Positions 1-12,506 of a stretch of 64,000 bases of DNA are shown piece by piece. A program made the position numbers and the translations under genes. The stretch's first letter is position 1; each line of letters opens with the position of its first letter. The notes under the pieces are model-generated. The model was not told the DNA's origin and made no database searches. It worked only from the letters and a program-made list of their open reading frames with translations. The DNA is from Stropharia rugosoannulata (Eukaryota > Basidiomycota > Agaricomycetes > Agaricales > Strophariaceae). The DNA lies in NCBI GenBank assembly GCA_028532985.1, contig JANCIK010000001.1:3658001-3722000 (forward strand), written 5' to 3'.

Positions 1-2738
1 GCGAAGCCGTCTTGCGGGTCAGCATGCTCTCGTGTCGACGTTGAAGCCGTCCGCGACGGTTCATCTCACCCGAAACATCGTAGTGCGGTTCAATTCAACC
101 CAAGGAGCACCAACGAGTTCTGCGCCCGCGGCGAAACGATCTATTCTTGCCCGGTTTATACCAACCTCCGGTGGGACCAAAGGCCCTCCCAATGGCTCAT
201 CCTTCCGCAAGATCGTTGCCCTAGCCAAGCCTGAATGGAGGCCTCTGTCTCTAGCTATTGGTCTCCTACTTGCATCCTCGGCAGTGTCGATGAGCGTGCC
301 GTTCACTATAGGTAAACTCATAGATTTCTTCTCGACTACAAATCCAGTAAGCAAACACTTCATTGACGTGTGTTTTCGATAAACGCTTATATACTCATTT
401 ATGAAGCAAATACCTTTCGGACTTTCTGCGTGGCAAGCATCGGCTGGACTGTTGCTGCTATTTACGCTCGGCGCGGCCGCCAACGCGGGACGAGCTATGC
501 TCATGAGGCTTTCAGGTGAGGATGCTACTTAAGTTCATCACAATTCCGGTGTTTCTCATTAGGATACAGGACAAAGGATTGTAGCGCGCTTGAGGGAACG
601 GACATATGCGGCTGCGCTCAAACAAGAAGTTGAATTCGTCGAAAAGGGCGAAGGAGATGTTCTCAGCAGGCTTAGTGTTGACTCTAGCATTGTTGGTGAA
701 AGGTGCGTATGCAATAAGCTCGTTTTTGCGATCACTTACATCGCAAATAGCGTTACCCAGAACCTTTCAGATGGCCTGAGAGCTGTGGTCATGTCTACCG
801 TTGGGCGTGAGTGACTTACTTTCTAGGCTCACTGTCTATTTTTGACCGGCGACCGCTTCCTACAAACATTAGTCGGTGCCATGTTCTATGTATCCCCACA
901 ACTTACATTTGCGATGCTGGCCGTTGTGCCACCCGTTTCACTAGGAGCTGTAGGTTAACTTGGAAAATCCACCGCATATACTCACTCTTTCGTTTGGCAG
1001 GTATTCTACGGACGTTATCTTAAGAAACTTTCAAATCAAACTCAGGAAGCTATGGGTGAAATGACCAAGGTCGCGACAGAATCAATTTCTGCGTTGCGCA
1101 CTGTGCAGGCATTCAACGCGATACCTCAAGAAGAACAAAAGTTCCATGAAAAGGTTAAACACGTACTCACGTTGCAAAGAAAAGAAGCCATCGCGAGCGG
1201 CATATTTTTTGGAAGTACAGGTTGGAGTGGAAACGTTACCCTCCTTGGGTTACTTGGTTATGGTAAGTAGTTTTCACCTAATGTCTAAGTTATGGTTTTA
1301 AAAAATGACAGGGGGCACACTGGTATCCCAAGGAGCAATCTCAGTAGGAGACCTGACAAGTCTTCTCCTGTATACCGTCTATGTTGGAAGTGGATTGCAG
1401 ATGTTGACGTATGTATATGCGCCCCTTTGACAGTGGAAAGGACCTGACTTTTTCGAATAGCTCATTTTTCGTATGTGAACATTTCTGTCATGTGCCAAGT
1501 CCTTCTCACATCTCCTAGTCTTCCATTATGCGCGGAATTGGCGCGGGAATGCGAGTATTTGAGATTGTAGATAGGGCCCCCGCTATACCCCATGCAAGGG
1601 GCGACGAAGTCAGCAAAGACCATCTTGGCGTTGTCAAGTTTGAGCGCGTGTTTTTCGAATACCCAAGTCGGAGGGGCATCCCTATCCTCAAAGACTTTGA
1701 ACTCGAGTTGATAGCTGGACAAAGCGTTGCTATCGTGTGAGTTTCTATTCGTGTACTATGTATTCCCTTCCGTTCAGTTAACGTTGTCCTTCTAGTGGCG
1801 AAAGTGGAGGAGGAAAATCATCTATCCACTCTCTTCTTCTGCGTTACTATGACCCCATTCAAGGAAAAATAACGTATGATGGCAAAGGTGCGCCCCCATT
1901 CGTATCTTTCGTATCTTTGTATCGAGCTGCTAATCCCTACAACCACTCAGACATTCGCGAATTTTCTACGACATCATGGCGTCAAACCATTGGCATCGTA
2001 CCTCAGGATCCGGTATTATTCACAGGAACAATAGCATCTAATATCGCTTTTGGAAACCCGAATGCTACAAGAGAAGAAATCGAAACCGCTGCTAGAGACG
2101 CGAATTGCGAGTTTATTTGGGGTATGCCTGACGGATTCGACACTCAAAGTTGGTCTATTTTGCATGTGCTACTATTCTTGTTGCTCACATTGTTTTTAAG
2201 TCGGCAGACTGAGCCTGAGTGGAGGTCAGCGACAACGTCTTGCCATTGCTAGAGCCTTGCTTAAGAAGCCTGTCATTTTGGCGTTGGATGAGGCGACAAG
2301 TGCACTTGACGCTACGTCAGAGCGAAGGGTAAGGTTCGCTTTCTTGTCTCGTCTACCGCTGCTGATTCATCTCTCTTGAAGGTTAATGATGCAATTGACA
2401 AGATTCTCCGATCAAGACAGACAACAGTTCTCATTGTTGCTCATCGCCTGTCTACCATTGCGCGTGCAGAACGCATCGTTGTGCTTGAGGGCGGCAAGAT
2501 ATCAGAGTCAGGAACATATCAGGAACTGGTAAGTTATGCTTTTGCTGTCTGACCGACATTGACTGAACCAACGTCATAGGTCGCCCGGGCGGATTCCCGC
2601 TTCCGCACATTAATGGCTGCCCAACTAAATGCAGCTGTAGGTGAGAAAACAAATACTTCGGCAACCGAAGATAAAGAAGAAGAGGATGTCGAAGCCTTTG
2701 AAGGCGACCCCAAGGCAGTTAAGATCCGGGTATCATGA
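1..2738 (+). CDS. Mitochondrial half-size ABC exporter, ABCB10/Mdl-like (5' end outside window)
   Basis: ATP-binding cassette half transporter of the mitochondrial inner membrane, related to ABCB10/Mdl1/Mdl2, which dimerise to export peptides or other solutes from the matrix. The open frame runs off the left edge with no in-frame ATG near position 32, so the start is missing. The N-terminus is Ser/Thr/Arg-rich like a mitochondrial presequence, followed by the 'AKPEW' region and transmembrane segments. Walker A (GESGGGKSS) begins at about 1798, the Q-loop is VPQDP near 2000, the signature LSGGQRQR lies near 2215-2240, Walker B is [13 protein letters not shown] near 2274, and the switch histidine sits in VAHRLST near 2440. 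About ten short introns split it; the intron before the signature uses a GTTGGT donor and reads [11 protein letters not shown] when removed. A charged acidic tail ends at TGA 2736-2738. The family call is strong; the exact paralogue (Mdl1 or Mdl2) is inferred. Confidence 0.9.
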
Positions 2739-3166
2739 CAGCCATGACGCCATGTCATTTAATTATTTTCCTCGCGAACGGCATTCGTGTGGTGCATCTA
2801 ACACATATAATTTTAGCAATATCTCTCCAATCCAGCATCTGTATCGAACTTAGGCATTTTTTTATTCTCTTTACATTATTAACAATTAGAAGCACGTTCT
2901 CATCAGCATCATGCCGATTGCTCAGGAGCTGCTAGCTGGTAGTCATCTGGTCACGTCCATCACAAGCCTGCCGGGCACCTCATGGTGACCTGGAGGCGCA
3001 ACGTTGTATTTTCATTGTGGAGAAATCCAGTGAAAGTGACATATGTGTGACATCATCCTCGCCCCATCACAACTACAGTAATAAGGGCAGCCAACACTGT
3101 GCCATCCTCGAGGTTACTCCTCTCAGTGATCTTCACTCTCCTCATATATCCTGCTCTTCGTTCGCC
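2739..3166. other. Intergenic, no gene seen
   Basis: 3' flank of the ABC exporter and 5' flank of the next gene, both on the plus strand. Several short open frames occur but none shows a recognisable domain or a splice pattern. Confidence 0.5.
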
Positions 3167-4308
3167 ATGACAGTAGACCGATCCACGACCCCGACCGCCG
3201 GCTCATTTGCAATAGACGCTCAAGTTGAGCGCACGAAGAACTTTGCCAAGGAGATTAAGGCGCCCTTGGATGGCTTAACGGTTCGGTTTTCAAACACGGG
3301 TACCATGTCGCCAACGACGCCTGGGTCTGATTAGTCTGCCATGTTGTCTTGTGTAGGCGTCGCTCGACGCGTTGAGCGTACAGACGATGAGAAATACACT
3401 CCTTGGTGAGGTCGGGACCAAGGAAGAGTTGAACGAGTTCGTCTACCATTTGTCTCCTCGTGAACGCAATCTGCTTGCTCGGAGCAGACCCTGATGATTG
3501 CGTGCCATTTAGACTGCGTGAGCGCATTCTTAGTCAGGATCAGAGACATAAGGAAGGAATTGTCGAGATTCAAAGTTCGTGTCCGTTGCTTTTGTCCATG
3601 TGAAGTCGTGTTTGAATGCTGGGCGTAGACATTCTTGACGAACTACTCCAGAACCAGGTTATGGAAGCAATGAGGGACAAAGGTTGGTTGTTTGATCTTG
3701 TCAAGTAACTGGTATGCAAATTGTGCCTCCTATCTGACTGGAAATTCGGCAACTGTAGTAGAAGAAGACATCAAGAGCCAGATCGACGAACTCGTACGCG
3801 AGCAAGTCGCACAATGTCTCAAAGAGCATATTCCTCCTGAACTCCAGGAAGAGTTTGCTATGAGTAAGCAAGAGTTAGAGGAGTTGAATTTGAAACTCCA
3901 TAATTCGTGAGTCCTTAGACAAAGTAAATGAAATTTGGCTTAGTATTTACGGAAGCACACCCTACTAGGGAGAGTCGACGCGCCAATGGAAAATTAAGAT
4001 CCAACAAGCCCAACGAACCTCTAGCGACTATGCTCATGGAAGACGGAAATGTGAGCAATTCTTACCCTGCAGACCTAAAGGGCCTTTTCTCTTTAAATGG
4101 TAAGTTTCCAACAAAAACCCGCGAACGTCGCTCTCGCTAATTCTCGCTATCCCTTCGTGCTCGACCGTATGAAAAACAACCGACAAAAGCCAACGAGGTG
4201 AACAATCTCATGGAGGACTACGAGCTCCCCGACCCCTCGACGTCGCGCGACAGGAACCTCAACCGTTTCATGCAGTTCTGTGGCGTGCGCTATCAATTGG
4301 TGAACTGA
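3167..4308 (+). CDS. Hypothetical coiled-coil protein, spliced
   Basis: I do not recognise the family. The gene starts at ATG 3167 (MTVDRSTTP) and ends at TGA 4306-4308. Removing GT...AG introns gives one continuous protein: N-terminal part to RFSNT, then ASLDALSVQTMRNTLL, then DPDDCVPFRLRERILSQ, NILDELLQNQVMEAMRDK, the block VEEDIKSQIDELVREQ with an acidic/amphipathic coiled coil around 3765-3905, a basic RRANGKLRSNKPNE segment, and a C-terminal NLMEDYELPDP...FMQFCGVRYQLVN. An apparent frame break near 3490 disappears if an intron with a GTGAGG donor near 3404 and a GCAG acceptor near 3488 is removed. The make-up (coiled coil, no membrane segment, no signal peptide) suggests a cytoplasmic or nuclear scaffold-like protein, but the function is unknown. 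Confidence 0.65.
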
Positions 4309-4712
4309 TGTTTGCTTATCGTCTGCCTGATATCGGGAGCTGATTGGTTCAGTCTGTATTATAGGTTCAGCGCAAGAGCGGAGACGGAGCTGGTCGTTAA
4401 ATACCCCGCCGCCACTGGCAGGTCCGGCTAGGTTCTACTAGGCCTGGCGATACCGAATCATGGAAACAAACAGTCTTGTCGCCCTGATAGTTATTTATTC
4501 GGCGGGCAAGATATTCGGAATCTCTTTCCCTACTTCTTTTTCACTGCTCTCTGGCATGTGCGTTAGGCGCAAGCTCAGAAGCATATATAGGATTTCCTGG
4601 TCGAAATTCGATCAACTCACTTTTTTTTTCATGGACAAATACATGAGTCTTAGCCAGTATTGACCAAGGGTGGAACATGGCAGCTTGCTGAATACAATTC
4701 ATATACAGTAGA
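4309..4712. other. Intergenic region between convergent genes
   Basis: Lies between the 3' ends of the coiled-coil gene and the first GT18-like gene. It contains a poly-T run near 4621-4630. No gene or RNA is recognised. Confidence 0.5.
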
Positions 4713-6426
4713 TTACAATTCGAAGAGCTGACAAACGCTAAATAAGACCGACAGTTTTTCAGATACACCAAAACACTCACCTCTCCTTTCCCGCTTTTCT
4801 TTCGCTGATCAAGAAGTTGTTCAGCTTTCCCTTTCCAGTCACTTTCTATGAGTTGGGAAACCCTTTCCCTCAACGCCTGCATTGTCTTGTCGGATACAAT
4901 GTACCTATTGGATTTTTCAGAGGTGGACGTTGATTAAGATTATCATTCAGGGTAATTGAGAACAAACCTCTCGATCGGCGTACTAACTGCCATACTCAGC
5001 GCATCCCAAAAACCTTCTACGTCTCCTTTCTTAACGTGATACACGTACGGCGACTGTTGAAATTTTAGGCCATCATGCTGCGTTTCCCATAGCGTGCGAT
5101 TCTCTGGATCATTCTCATCCCAGCGCAATATTGGGTTGATAAACGGTACGCCCATGCAGAGGGCGTCATATGGGCTTGGACTAAGAAAAGGAAGACCAAT
5201 TCCAACAAGTGCACGGCTACGTCCGAGATGATGGTAGAATTGTGTCTTGTTCAGGTGCCCAAGGTCAATTATCCCCTCTGGTAGTCCTTGATTTCCTGGA
5301 AATTTTTTATCCGCGATACCAACTACCAGCTCGACATCAATGTGTGAGGGGTCGTAAACCAGTCCAGGCCAGGCGTACTCCTCGCCATAGAAATATTCGG
5401 CTCGTTTTGCCAAAATATAAGCCTGCAGAGGCCTATCTTCACTGGATGTAACCGGGAGCTTGAGGCACGTATTCTCGATACTGTATCCCAGATAATAATT
5501 ATCTCCTGAGCTAGAAGGCGGTTTGATTAAGGCATAGTTTTCGGGAGACAGGGTCCAGGCACTTCCTAGAGGATTTGACGGCCCAGTCCAAAAGTGAAAA
5601 GAAAACATTTTCCATGCAGGTATCCCGAGCGGATGATCGACAGTCTTGATACATTTGGGATCGGAGAAGCACCTCCTAGCGCTCTCGCCCTCGAGAATAA
5701 TAATTTTGACGAGGTCCGGGTACTGTCGATAGGTACTTGCCAGCTCGTCATTATTGGTTGTAAAGATAGCTGTATAACCTAGATCATGGATAGCATCGAG
5801 CTATGGAAATTTGTCAAATTCATTCAATCAAGGAAACTCCGACTTCGTACCACGCTTGCGGCCCTATAATAAATATGAAGTGAGTTCTATCTTTGAGTAT
5901 CGGCTAAGATGGAACGAACCATATATCCTCTCCTGAAACACGACCAGCTATCGAAAACGCAAAATGAGGACTCGAAAGAAGTACAATACTTCCCTGGTTC
6001 ACTGTGCAACTATCCGTAGCGGCGCAGGTCACCAGTGCGTGCAAGGCTTTACTATTTTCATTCTGCCACACGTCTGTGCGATTTGGCAAACCGACGGGCC
6101 ACAGATGTGTCAGGACAGTATGGTAAGAATCCGCCAAGGCCAGTTTTTCTCTGACGTAGATGATATCATATAATAGCAGGCATAAAGCAAGACCTAGGCA
6201 AGACAAGGACACTATGAGAACGATGACAGCAGGTCCACGGAGAGCACGACGAAGTAACGGATGTCGCGGTTTTGAACGACTGTGGCAAAAGAAACTATTG
6301 GTTAATCACAAGCTTAGATGTTCTCCAGTCAATAAATACCGCTCACTGCTCCCATGAGTGGGATCCACTTTGATAGGGCTCGCGCACGGGAAGAAGCTGG
6401 CAGTCTTCTTCAAATGGGATAGTCAT
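4713..6426 (-). CDS. GT18-like glycosyltransferase, copy A (MGAT5-related)
   Basis: Type II membrane protein with a glycosyltransferase family 18 domain, the family of alpha-1,6-mannosylglycoprotein 6-beta-N-acetylglucosaminyltransferase (MGAT5); probably Golgi. Start chosen at ATG 6426 (MTIPFEEDCQLLP): an intron with a GTGAGC donor and CACAG acceptor joins it in frame to the transmembrane exon, giving a short cytosolic tail, a hydrophobic anchor (AVIVLIVSLSCLGLALCLLL) and the stem. The lumenal part has SHLWPVGLPNRTD-type residues, FSFHFWTG, a YSIEN block, and the GT18-like HLGRSRALVGIGLPF...SPYDALCMGVPFINP core near 5140-5235. A last intron gives the C-terminus GELFEL, which matches copy B. 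Shares domain order and exon layout with its neighbour at 7110-8811, so the two are tandem duplicates. The acceptor specificity in fungi is not known. Confidence 0.8.
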
Positions 6427-7109
6427 CTAGGACAGTGGACTCCCCAAGAACTAGCAGCGAAAGGAAGTTCACAAAATGGCCCTGCTCTGAGTGAAAGCAG
6501 CAAGGGCAAGGTCGAGGGGAAAGGGCAGTTGAGAAGAGGTGCCGATGAAGAACGAATTCATTATGAATGCTGAAAATTGAAGATCAGGGCGGCATTAAGA
6601 ATGGCGGGTATCAACTCAGATCGACTAAGTGATGCATTTGACACTCAGCTGCTTAGTGACTAATTGGTGCATACATAATTACATGTTAGCTAGAAGGTGC
6701 GCCACAGGACCGCACCTCGCCCTCAACCTGTAGGCGGATTTGCCCAATATATACCTAACGAATTTTCAATAAGATCAGCGAATAGAAAAGAATCAGAAAG
6801 TTAGGGAAGACTTACAGCCAAGCAGTACATGCTTCGATGTCGGAGAAACTGCCTGCTGTAACAATAGACTATCATTTTTATATCGAAGTAGGTCAGGTTA
6901 ACAGAGAATAAGATTGGTGACTAGAATACAACGATGACGCAGAATAATGATTTTAAAGGATGAATTCAAGGGTAATGGTCTGCGTGACAAGATAGAACTA
7001 CGTACAAAAAAATCCCCATGCATGATACACTACAAGAAAAAGAAGATAAATCTATTACACTTTTGAAAAATAAATCGTGAAAGGCGGATAGTTGAGGATT
7101 AAGCCAAGT
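6427..7109. other. Intergenic region between tandem GT18-like genes
   Basis: Upstream region of copy A and downstream region of copy B. AT-rich, with short open frames only. No gene, RNA or repeat is supported. Confidence 0.5.
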
Positions 7110-8811
7110 TCACAGCTCAAAGAGCTAATATCGTATTAGATGGGAGAGTTTTAAGGAATGAGTACTTGAGTTCTTAAACTCACTTGTCCTATTCCACTAT
7201 TTTTGCGCTCGTCTAATAGTGTCGCCGCTTTCTCTCTCCAATTGGCTTCAACGAGTTGGGATACCCTATATCTCAACGCATTCATCGTCATTTCGGGAAT
7301 AATGTATCTGTAGGCGAGGGTGATGGGGGTGGTTAGACGGCTCATATAAACTACTCGGGGAAACTCACCTGTCAATGGGCGTTTGCATTGCCTGAGAAAT
7401 CGCATCCCAGAAGCCGTCAACATCACCTTTTTTGACGTTATAGACATATGGTGGCTCCTGGAATCTTAGTCGTCCATGTTGTGCATACCAAAGTGTCCTA
7501 TTATCGGGGAACTTACGGTCCCATGAAAGGATAGGGTTGATAAATGGTACGCCCATACAGAGGGCATCGTATGGGCTGGGGCTGAGAAAAGGTTTGCCTA
7601 TTCCGATTAGCACACGGCTATGCCCAAGGTGGTGATAGAATTGCGTCTTATTCAGATGACCGAGGTCAGTAATACCCTTGGGGAGGACGTGATCCGCATC
7701 ATGACTATGAGAGGCAATGCCCGCTACTAGCTCGACATCGAATGGTGATGGGTCAAATGCGACTTCAGGCCAGGAATAGTCTCTGTCGTAGAAGTAATCT
7801 TCGTTTTTCGCCAGAATGTATGCTTGGTCGAGGCGCTCTTCATTAGGAATATAGGGAATTCTTAAACAAGCGTTTTCGATGCTGTATCCCAGGTAAAAGT
7901 TCTCTTCTGAGTGAGAGGACGGTGAAATCAAAGCGTAGTCCTCGGGAGAAAGCGTCCATGCATTCCCTAAAGGATGCGCCGCTCCAGTCCAGAAGTGGAA
8001 GGAGAACATCTTCCAAGCAGGTACTCCCAGAGGATGGTCAACCGCTTTGATGCAGCTTCGATCAGAGAAACAGCTGTCTGCTTGAGAACCTTCAAGAATT
8101 ATGACCTTGACGAGGTCAGGGTATTGGCGATAAGTCCGGGCAAGCTGTTCGTTATTTGTAGTAAAAATCGCAGTATACCCCAAATCCCGGACAGCTTCAT
8201 GCTTCAAAAATTTAGGACTACACAAAGAAACAGGCAGAGTAGGTCCTTACCACACTGGTAGCCCTGCCCATAGACTTAGTCAGATACCGGGACATTTAAG
8301 TGGAGGACAAACCATATATCCTCGCCAGAAACATGCCCCGATATCGATCCTGCGAAATGCCCACTAGACAACATCACAATGCTCTTTTGGTTCTGTGTAC
8401 AGTTATCCGCCGCAATACACGTCATCAATGAATGCATCGCTTTACTGTTTTCATTCTCCCAGATATCGGTACGATTGGGTAAACCCACAGGCCAGAGATG
8501 AGACACAAAAGAGGTATATGACCCCGCCAAGGCTAGTTTTGTTTTGAGGTAGACGACATCGCATAGGAAAAAGCCCAGGCCTGATATCAAGCAAGTGATT
8601 GAGACCAATAGTACAGTAATTGGGTATTTGCGAAGTGTACGATGCAGAAAGCTCGAGTGGTCATGTCTTGTCCTGCTAAGAGGGATTCAGTGCAGAAAAA
8701 AAAAATTGAGCTAAGCGTGGTGGCTCACAGGCTATGTACAGTAAACTCAGATTCTTTGAAGTCATCACCTGCAGGAAGTAGCTGGTATTCTTCGTCCAGA
8801 GACCTCGGCAT
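7110..8811 (-). CDS. GT18-like glycosyltransferase, copy B (MGAT5-related)
   Basis: Tandem paralogue of the 4713-6426 gene, with the same predicted role as a Golgi type II glycosyltransferase of family GT18. Start chosen at ATG 8811 (MPRSLDEEYQLLPAG), an exon ending in CATAGCCT before a GTGAGC donor; the TAGCAG acceptor restores the frame into the basic and hydrophobic anchor (ITVLLVSITCLISGLGFFLC). Then follow HLWPVGLPNRTDIWENENS, the FSFHFWTG block, the YSIENACLRIPY block and the catalytic-region signature HLGHSRVLIGIGKPF...SPYDALCMGVPFINP near 7520-7640. The last intron yields the ending GQLFEL at TGA 7110-7112. The central exon is uninterrupted for about 280 residues (7365-8225), which makes the family call firm. 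Confidence 0.82.
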
Positions 8812-9810
8812 CGCCTTTGCAATGTTATTAAGCGAGAGAATGTGCAGATAGTTGTAAAGGATGGGGCCAAGGATCCGCCTAATTAATGCGAGAACGAAAG
8901 AAAATGACCCAGGGAATGATAGTACTGAATCGAAGCGTCTTCACTGGCAACCGTTAAAACGTCAAGTCAGTGTTGTGATCTGTTTTGTGATCTATTTGTT
9001 AACCAATCACGCACCCAGATCGACATTGACTGGCAGAGAATAGACCAGGTTTTAATGAACGGTGCTTGCTTCATGGTTCTGGAATGGTTCCAGGACTTGT
9101 ACTTCATTTTATACAATGTATGGAGATCTGTGCTTGGGCTGTTCAGACGACCGGGCGCAAGATTTCTGCTGTTATAAGGTGTTTGACTGCCTAGTTGGTT
9201 CATATTGCGCCCCTTTGAAGATATATTTACTGCATGGTCCCTATGACTAGAACCCAGCCTTGTCTTGAGCACCTAGATTCGATGAGCATGACTATAGTAA
9301 CTTTCAGAACAAAACTAAGTGAGCCTAGTAGCCAACCAGTAGAGTTCTTATAGACTGAGCGCAGTTTCCAGAAGGTAAATGCTGAGGCATGAAAGAAACA
9401 GAATCATCTTGTGCGAAGCCAAATGAATTGTGATATCGGAGTAGAGAAGAGGAGTCCCCAAGGAGTCCCTCCGATGTTGACGCATTTCGATGCCCTGTTG
9501 CAACCGTGTTGACCATTGACGATGCAGGTAAATATCTTGTTGCAGCTTGGCAGCCACTTCCCTGTTACCTGTATTCTTCGCTGAATAGTGAGCGCTATGA
9601 GGTACTATGAAACGTCAAGATACAACGAGATGGCAACAGCGCCGTGTTAGTCGCGTCGGTGGTGAAGGCAGCAGTCAGGCTGTGGCAGTTCAAACACCGA
9701 TTGCGCGTGATAATTGAAATGATGATGGTCACCGACAGTCTGGGCTCAAGCGCACGTCATAAAAAGTACGAACTTCTTTCCGTACCCCCTCCTTTCTTCA
9801 TTTCACTACC
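8812..9810. other. Intergenic, divergent promoter region
   Basis: About 1 kb between the start of GT18 copy B (minus) and the oxidoreductase (plus), so it must hold both promoters. The stretch just before 9811 is C/T-rich (ccccctcctttcttc), a common fungal promoter or 5' UTR feature. No gene or RNA is recognised. Confidence 0.55.
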
Positions 9811-11481
9811 ATGTCTGATAAAGTAGATATCCTCGTTCTTGGGGCGACCGGCTTTACTGGCGGTCTGGTTACCCGCTACCTCGCCGCTCACCCTCAGCGC
9901 TCTCGCTTTACCCTTGCACTCGGAGCGCGCTCGTCACAGAAGTTAGAAAAACTCGTACAAGACCTCAACTTACCCTCGTCAGTGAAGCTTGTACAGGTCG
10001 ATGTAACGAAACCTGAGGAGGTTGATGAGGCAGTCAAGAGTGCACGTGTAGTTATCAACACCGTAGGCCCGTACTGGCGATGGGGCACGCCTGTTGTTCG
10101 GTATGCTATCGTTTGCTCAGTACATACGGCTTATTGAAGATATGTATCCAGTTCATGTGTTCGAAACGGTGTCCATTATGTGGACTTGACTGGCGAAACT
10201 CCTTGGATATCACAGATTGTTACCTTGTGAGTGCTCATATGCTGGCAATACCGCATATATCAACTCAGGATCCATAAGATTTGATTATTATGCCACCAAG
10301 ACTAAATCCATCATAGTACCATCATGTGGCTTCGACTCTGTCCCTTCAGATATATCCGCTTATCTTGCAAACAAGACTCTCAAATCTTTGGGACCTTCTC
10401 CATCAGGAGAATATATTGCTGCTGGGGAATCCCTTACCTCTCATCAAATAAGCGGCGGATTATCTGGCGGTACGGTGGCCTCAGCTGTAACAATGCTGGA
10501 AAAAGTTCCGACTCACATACTACGGAAAACAACACGAGCCTATGCAATCAGTCCCTTTGTTGGAATTGCACCATCTCTTCGTATTTTGTACAAACTCACA
10601 ATACCTGGGGCGAAAACCCTACCTGGAGCCGCTTTCGTCATGGCGACATCTAACCGTGCTATAGTGCAGCGTACATTTGGACTATTGACACTACGAGCGC
10701 TTGAGAGTATGTCAACACTTTTGGCCAATTTTTATTGCCGTTAACTTCTATTTTATACGTAGAAAATACCAAGGAGAACGCTCTGCTCGCTTACGGGCCA
10801 AAATTCTGCTATGATGAATTCATGGTAACATCCAGTCCCCTTTCAGCCATCGTGGTTGCAGTTACTGTGGTCGTTGGGTTTGGAATGCTACTGTTTAAGC
10901 CAGTGAGTACAGTCTATTACAGTGGTGTCCATCGGCATTTACTTACAAGATGTGGTCACAGTTCCGTAATTTGGCTGTCAGACTACTTCCTTCAGGGGCA
11001 GGACCTTCTGATGAGTGAGTACATCCCATACTTCGTGCTCAGTTGGATCTTATACGAGACATCGCACAGGAATATGCAAAAAGGTTTCCTCAAAAGCACC
11101 AACATCACGACCGCTGCATCAGACCCGTCTCTAAAGGTGAAAACAGTTATTCGGTGCAAAGGGGACCCAGGTTATCTCCTTACTGCAGGTGTGTAGTCGT
11201 CACCTCGTACTCATCGCTACCTCATCTCATAAACTCACCCAGTCATGATTTCCGAGTCCGCTCTATGCCTTCTTCTACCTCCTGTCTCTTCATATAAAGA
11301 TAACTCAAATGCGACGCCAAAGGACAACATTCATGCCCTCCCTACCCTCGCTCAAGAAGGAGGAGTGCTCACCCCGATGTCTGCATTCGGCGACGTGTTA
11401 ATTCAACGTCTCCAAGAAACAGGCCGCTTCGAATTTTCAAGCTCTGTCGTTGACGAGGATAGCCTAAAAAAGCATAATTAA
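9811..11481 (+). CDS. Saccharopine-dehydrogenase-like oxidoreductase (SCCPDH/trans-acting enoyl reductase family)
   Basis: NAD(P)-dependent oxidoreductase-like protein of the SCCPDH family; members are membrane or lipid-droplet associated in animals, and the substrate in fungi is unknown. ATG 9811 opens with a Rossmann fold: DILVLGATGFTGGLVTRYL (GxTGFTG dinucleotide loop), followed by ALGARSSQKLEKL and the VINTVGPYWRWGTPVV motif of the family. Later exons carry IIVPSCGFDSVPSD, the SGGTVASAVTM motif, IAPSLRILYKL, a hydrophobic IVVAVTVVVGFGMLLF segment near 10850-10900, and GFLKSTNITTAA...VIRCKGDPGYLLTA before the last exon VMISESALCLLLPP. It ends with KKHN at TAA 11479-11481. At least five short introns. 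This is not the lysine-pathway saccharopine dehydrogenase itself, because the GATGFTG/SGGT pattern marks the 'like' family. Confidence 0.85.
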
Positions 11482-11613
11482 GCCTGTGCAGGCAGCTCTG
11501 TTGTAATTAATCATTGTATATTTTTGGTGCGTATTATCTATGTTTCCTTGTCGGTCATTATGCTAACCGTCCCATCTCGTTCAATTAGACATATTACAAT
11601 ATACACACCTTTA

Positions 11614-12506
11614 TTACAGCCCAAATTCACTCCGTACTAATGATCGTATGGTTTCGATGTGTCTGTTCAAGTGCGCGCGGTACCTTATGAGACTGCGGAT
11701 GCGATAGATCTCCACAACGTCTGCCATACCCAAGATCTCTCCCTCTTTCAAGTGAAGCGGCTGTTCACGCGCGCACAGTTCCATATAACCTGGGAGAAGC
11801 CAAGCATCGACCTCATACTGCTTTCCCGCTGCAATTTTCTCTGCTGTGGACAACAGGGGTACCAGCTTGTCTATCGCTAGGCTGCGGATGGACGCGAAAT
11901 CCCAGAATGAGGCGACATTGAGCACTGCTACCCATTTGTGTGAGGTAGAGAGCTCGCTCTTATAGAAGTCTCTGTCGGTTGTTCTAAGCGTCGCAAAATC
12001 GAAGTGGTAACATGGAACATACGCACTCGGGATAGAGAATTGAAAGGAAGGCCGCAAAATCCTCAGCAAGCATTCCTTCAAGCTTGATCGGTTTGTCATC
12101 GTCCTCTCCTTCTGGTGCCTGATCGGCCTGGAGGGGAAGCGAGAACATAGAACGAAAGATTGGGGAGTCGCGTTGGAAGAAATAGCGGTGTACTCTAAAG
12201 AGCGTGGACTTGACCTGCGGATGTGTATCGGGAATCTGCACTAACGCCTAAAGTTCCTCTCACCGCATGGCGCGTTTTGCGCTACGGGTAGAGAAGGCTG
12301 AGACGCACCAGGAATATCACGTTTCCGTCGTCGAAGTAAAATCTGGGATGCTTCCTTCGTATGGGCTGGAAGCACTTGAGAGTTTCCCATGATTCGGATG
12401 AGATACCGTCTTTTGAAATGTGCAGTGACCCGTCTAGTGCGCACTGATGGGCGCCGCGCCCTCCAATGCCCCTTTTTATTAGTTTTGTTGGCGATTTGTC
12501 TGCCAT
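11614..12506 (-). CDS. BTB/POZ domain protein
   Basis: BTB/POZ protein of the large agaricomycete family; such domains mediate dimerisation and sometimes Cullin-3 adaptor binding. The N-terminal BTB core reads RFYFDDGNVIFL, an intron near 12240-12320, then STLFRVHRYFFQRDSPIFRSMFSLP near 12140-12220, which is the standard 'DGDVxFxVEDTLFRVHRxFF' arrangement. A second intron near 12000-12050 joins to a helical C-terminal half with WVAVLNVASFWDFASIRSLAIDKL and ends at TAA 11614. The start is uncertain: ATG 12506 (MADKSPTK) is preferred because it resembles family starts, but an open frame reaches up to 12617. Lies tail-to-tail with the oxidoreductase gene, only about 130 nt away. Partner and substrate unknown. 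Confidence 0.75.

Noticed and set aside
3404..3490. Frameshift in the coiled-coil hypothetical gene
   Set aside because: An intron with GTGAGG donor and GCAG acceptor resolves the frame change, giving NTLLDPDDCVPF.
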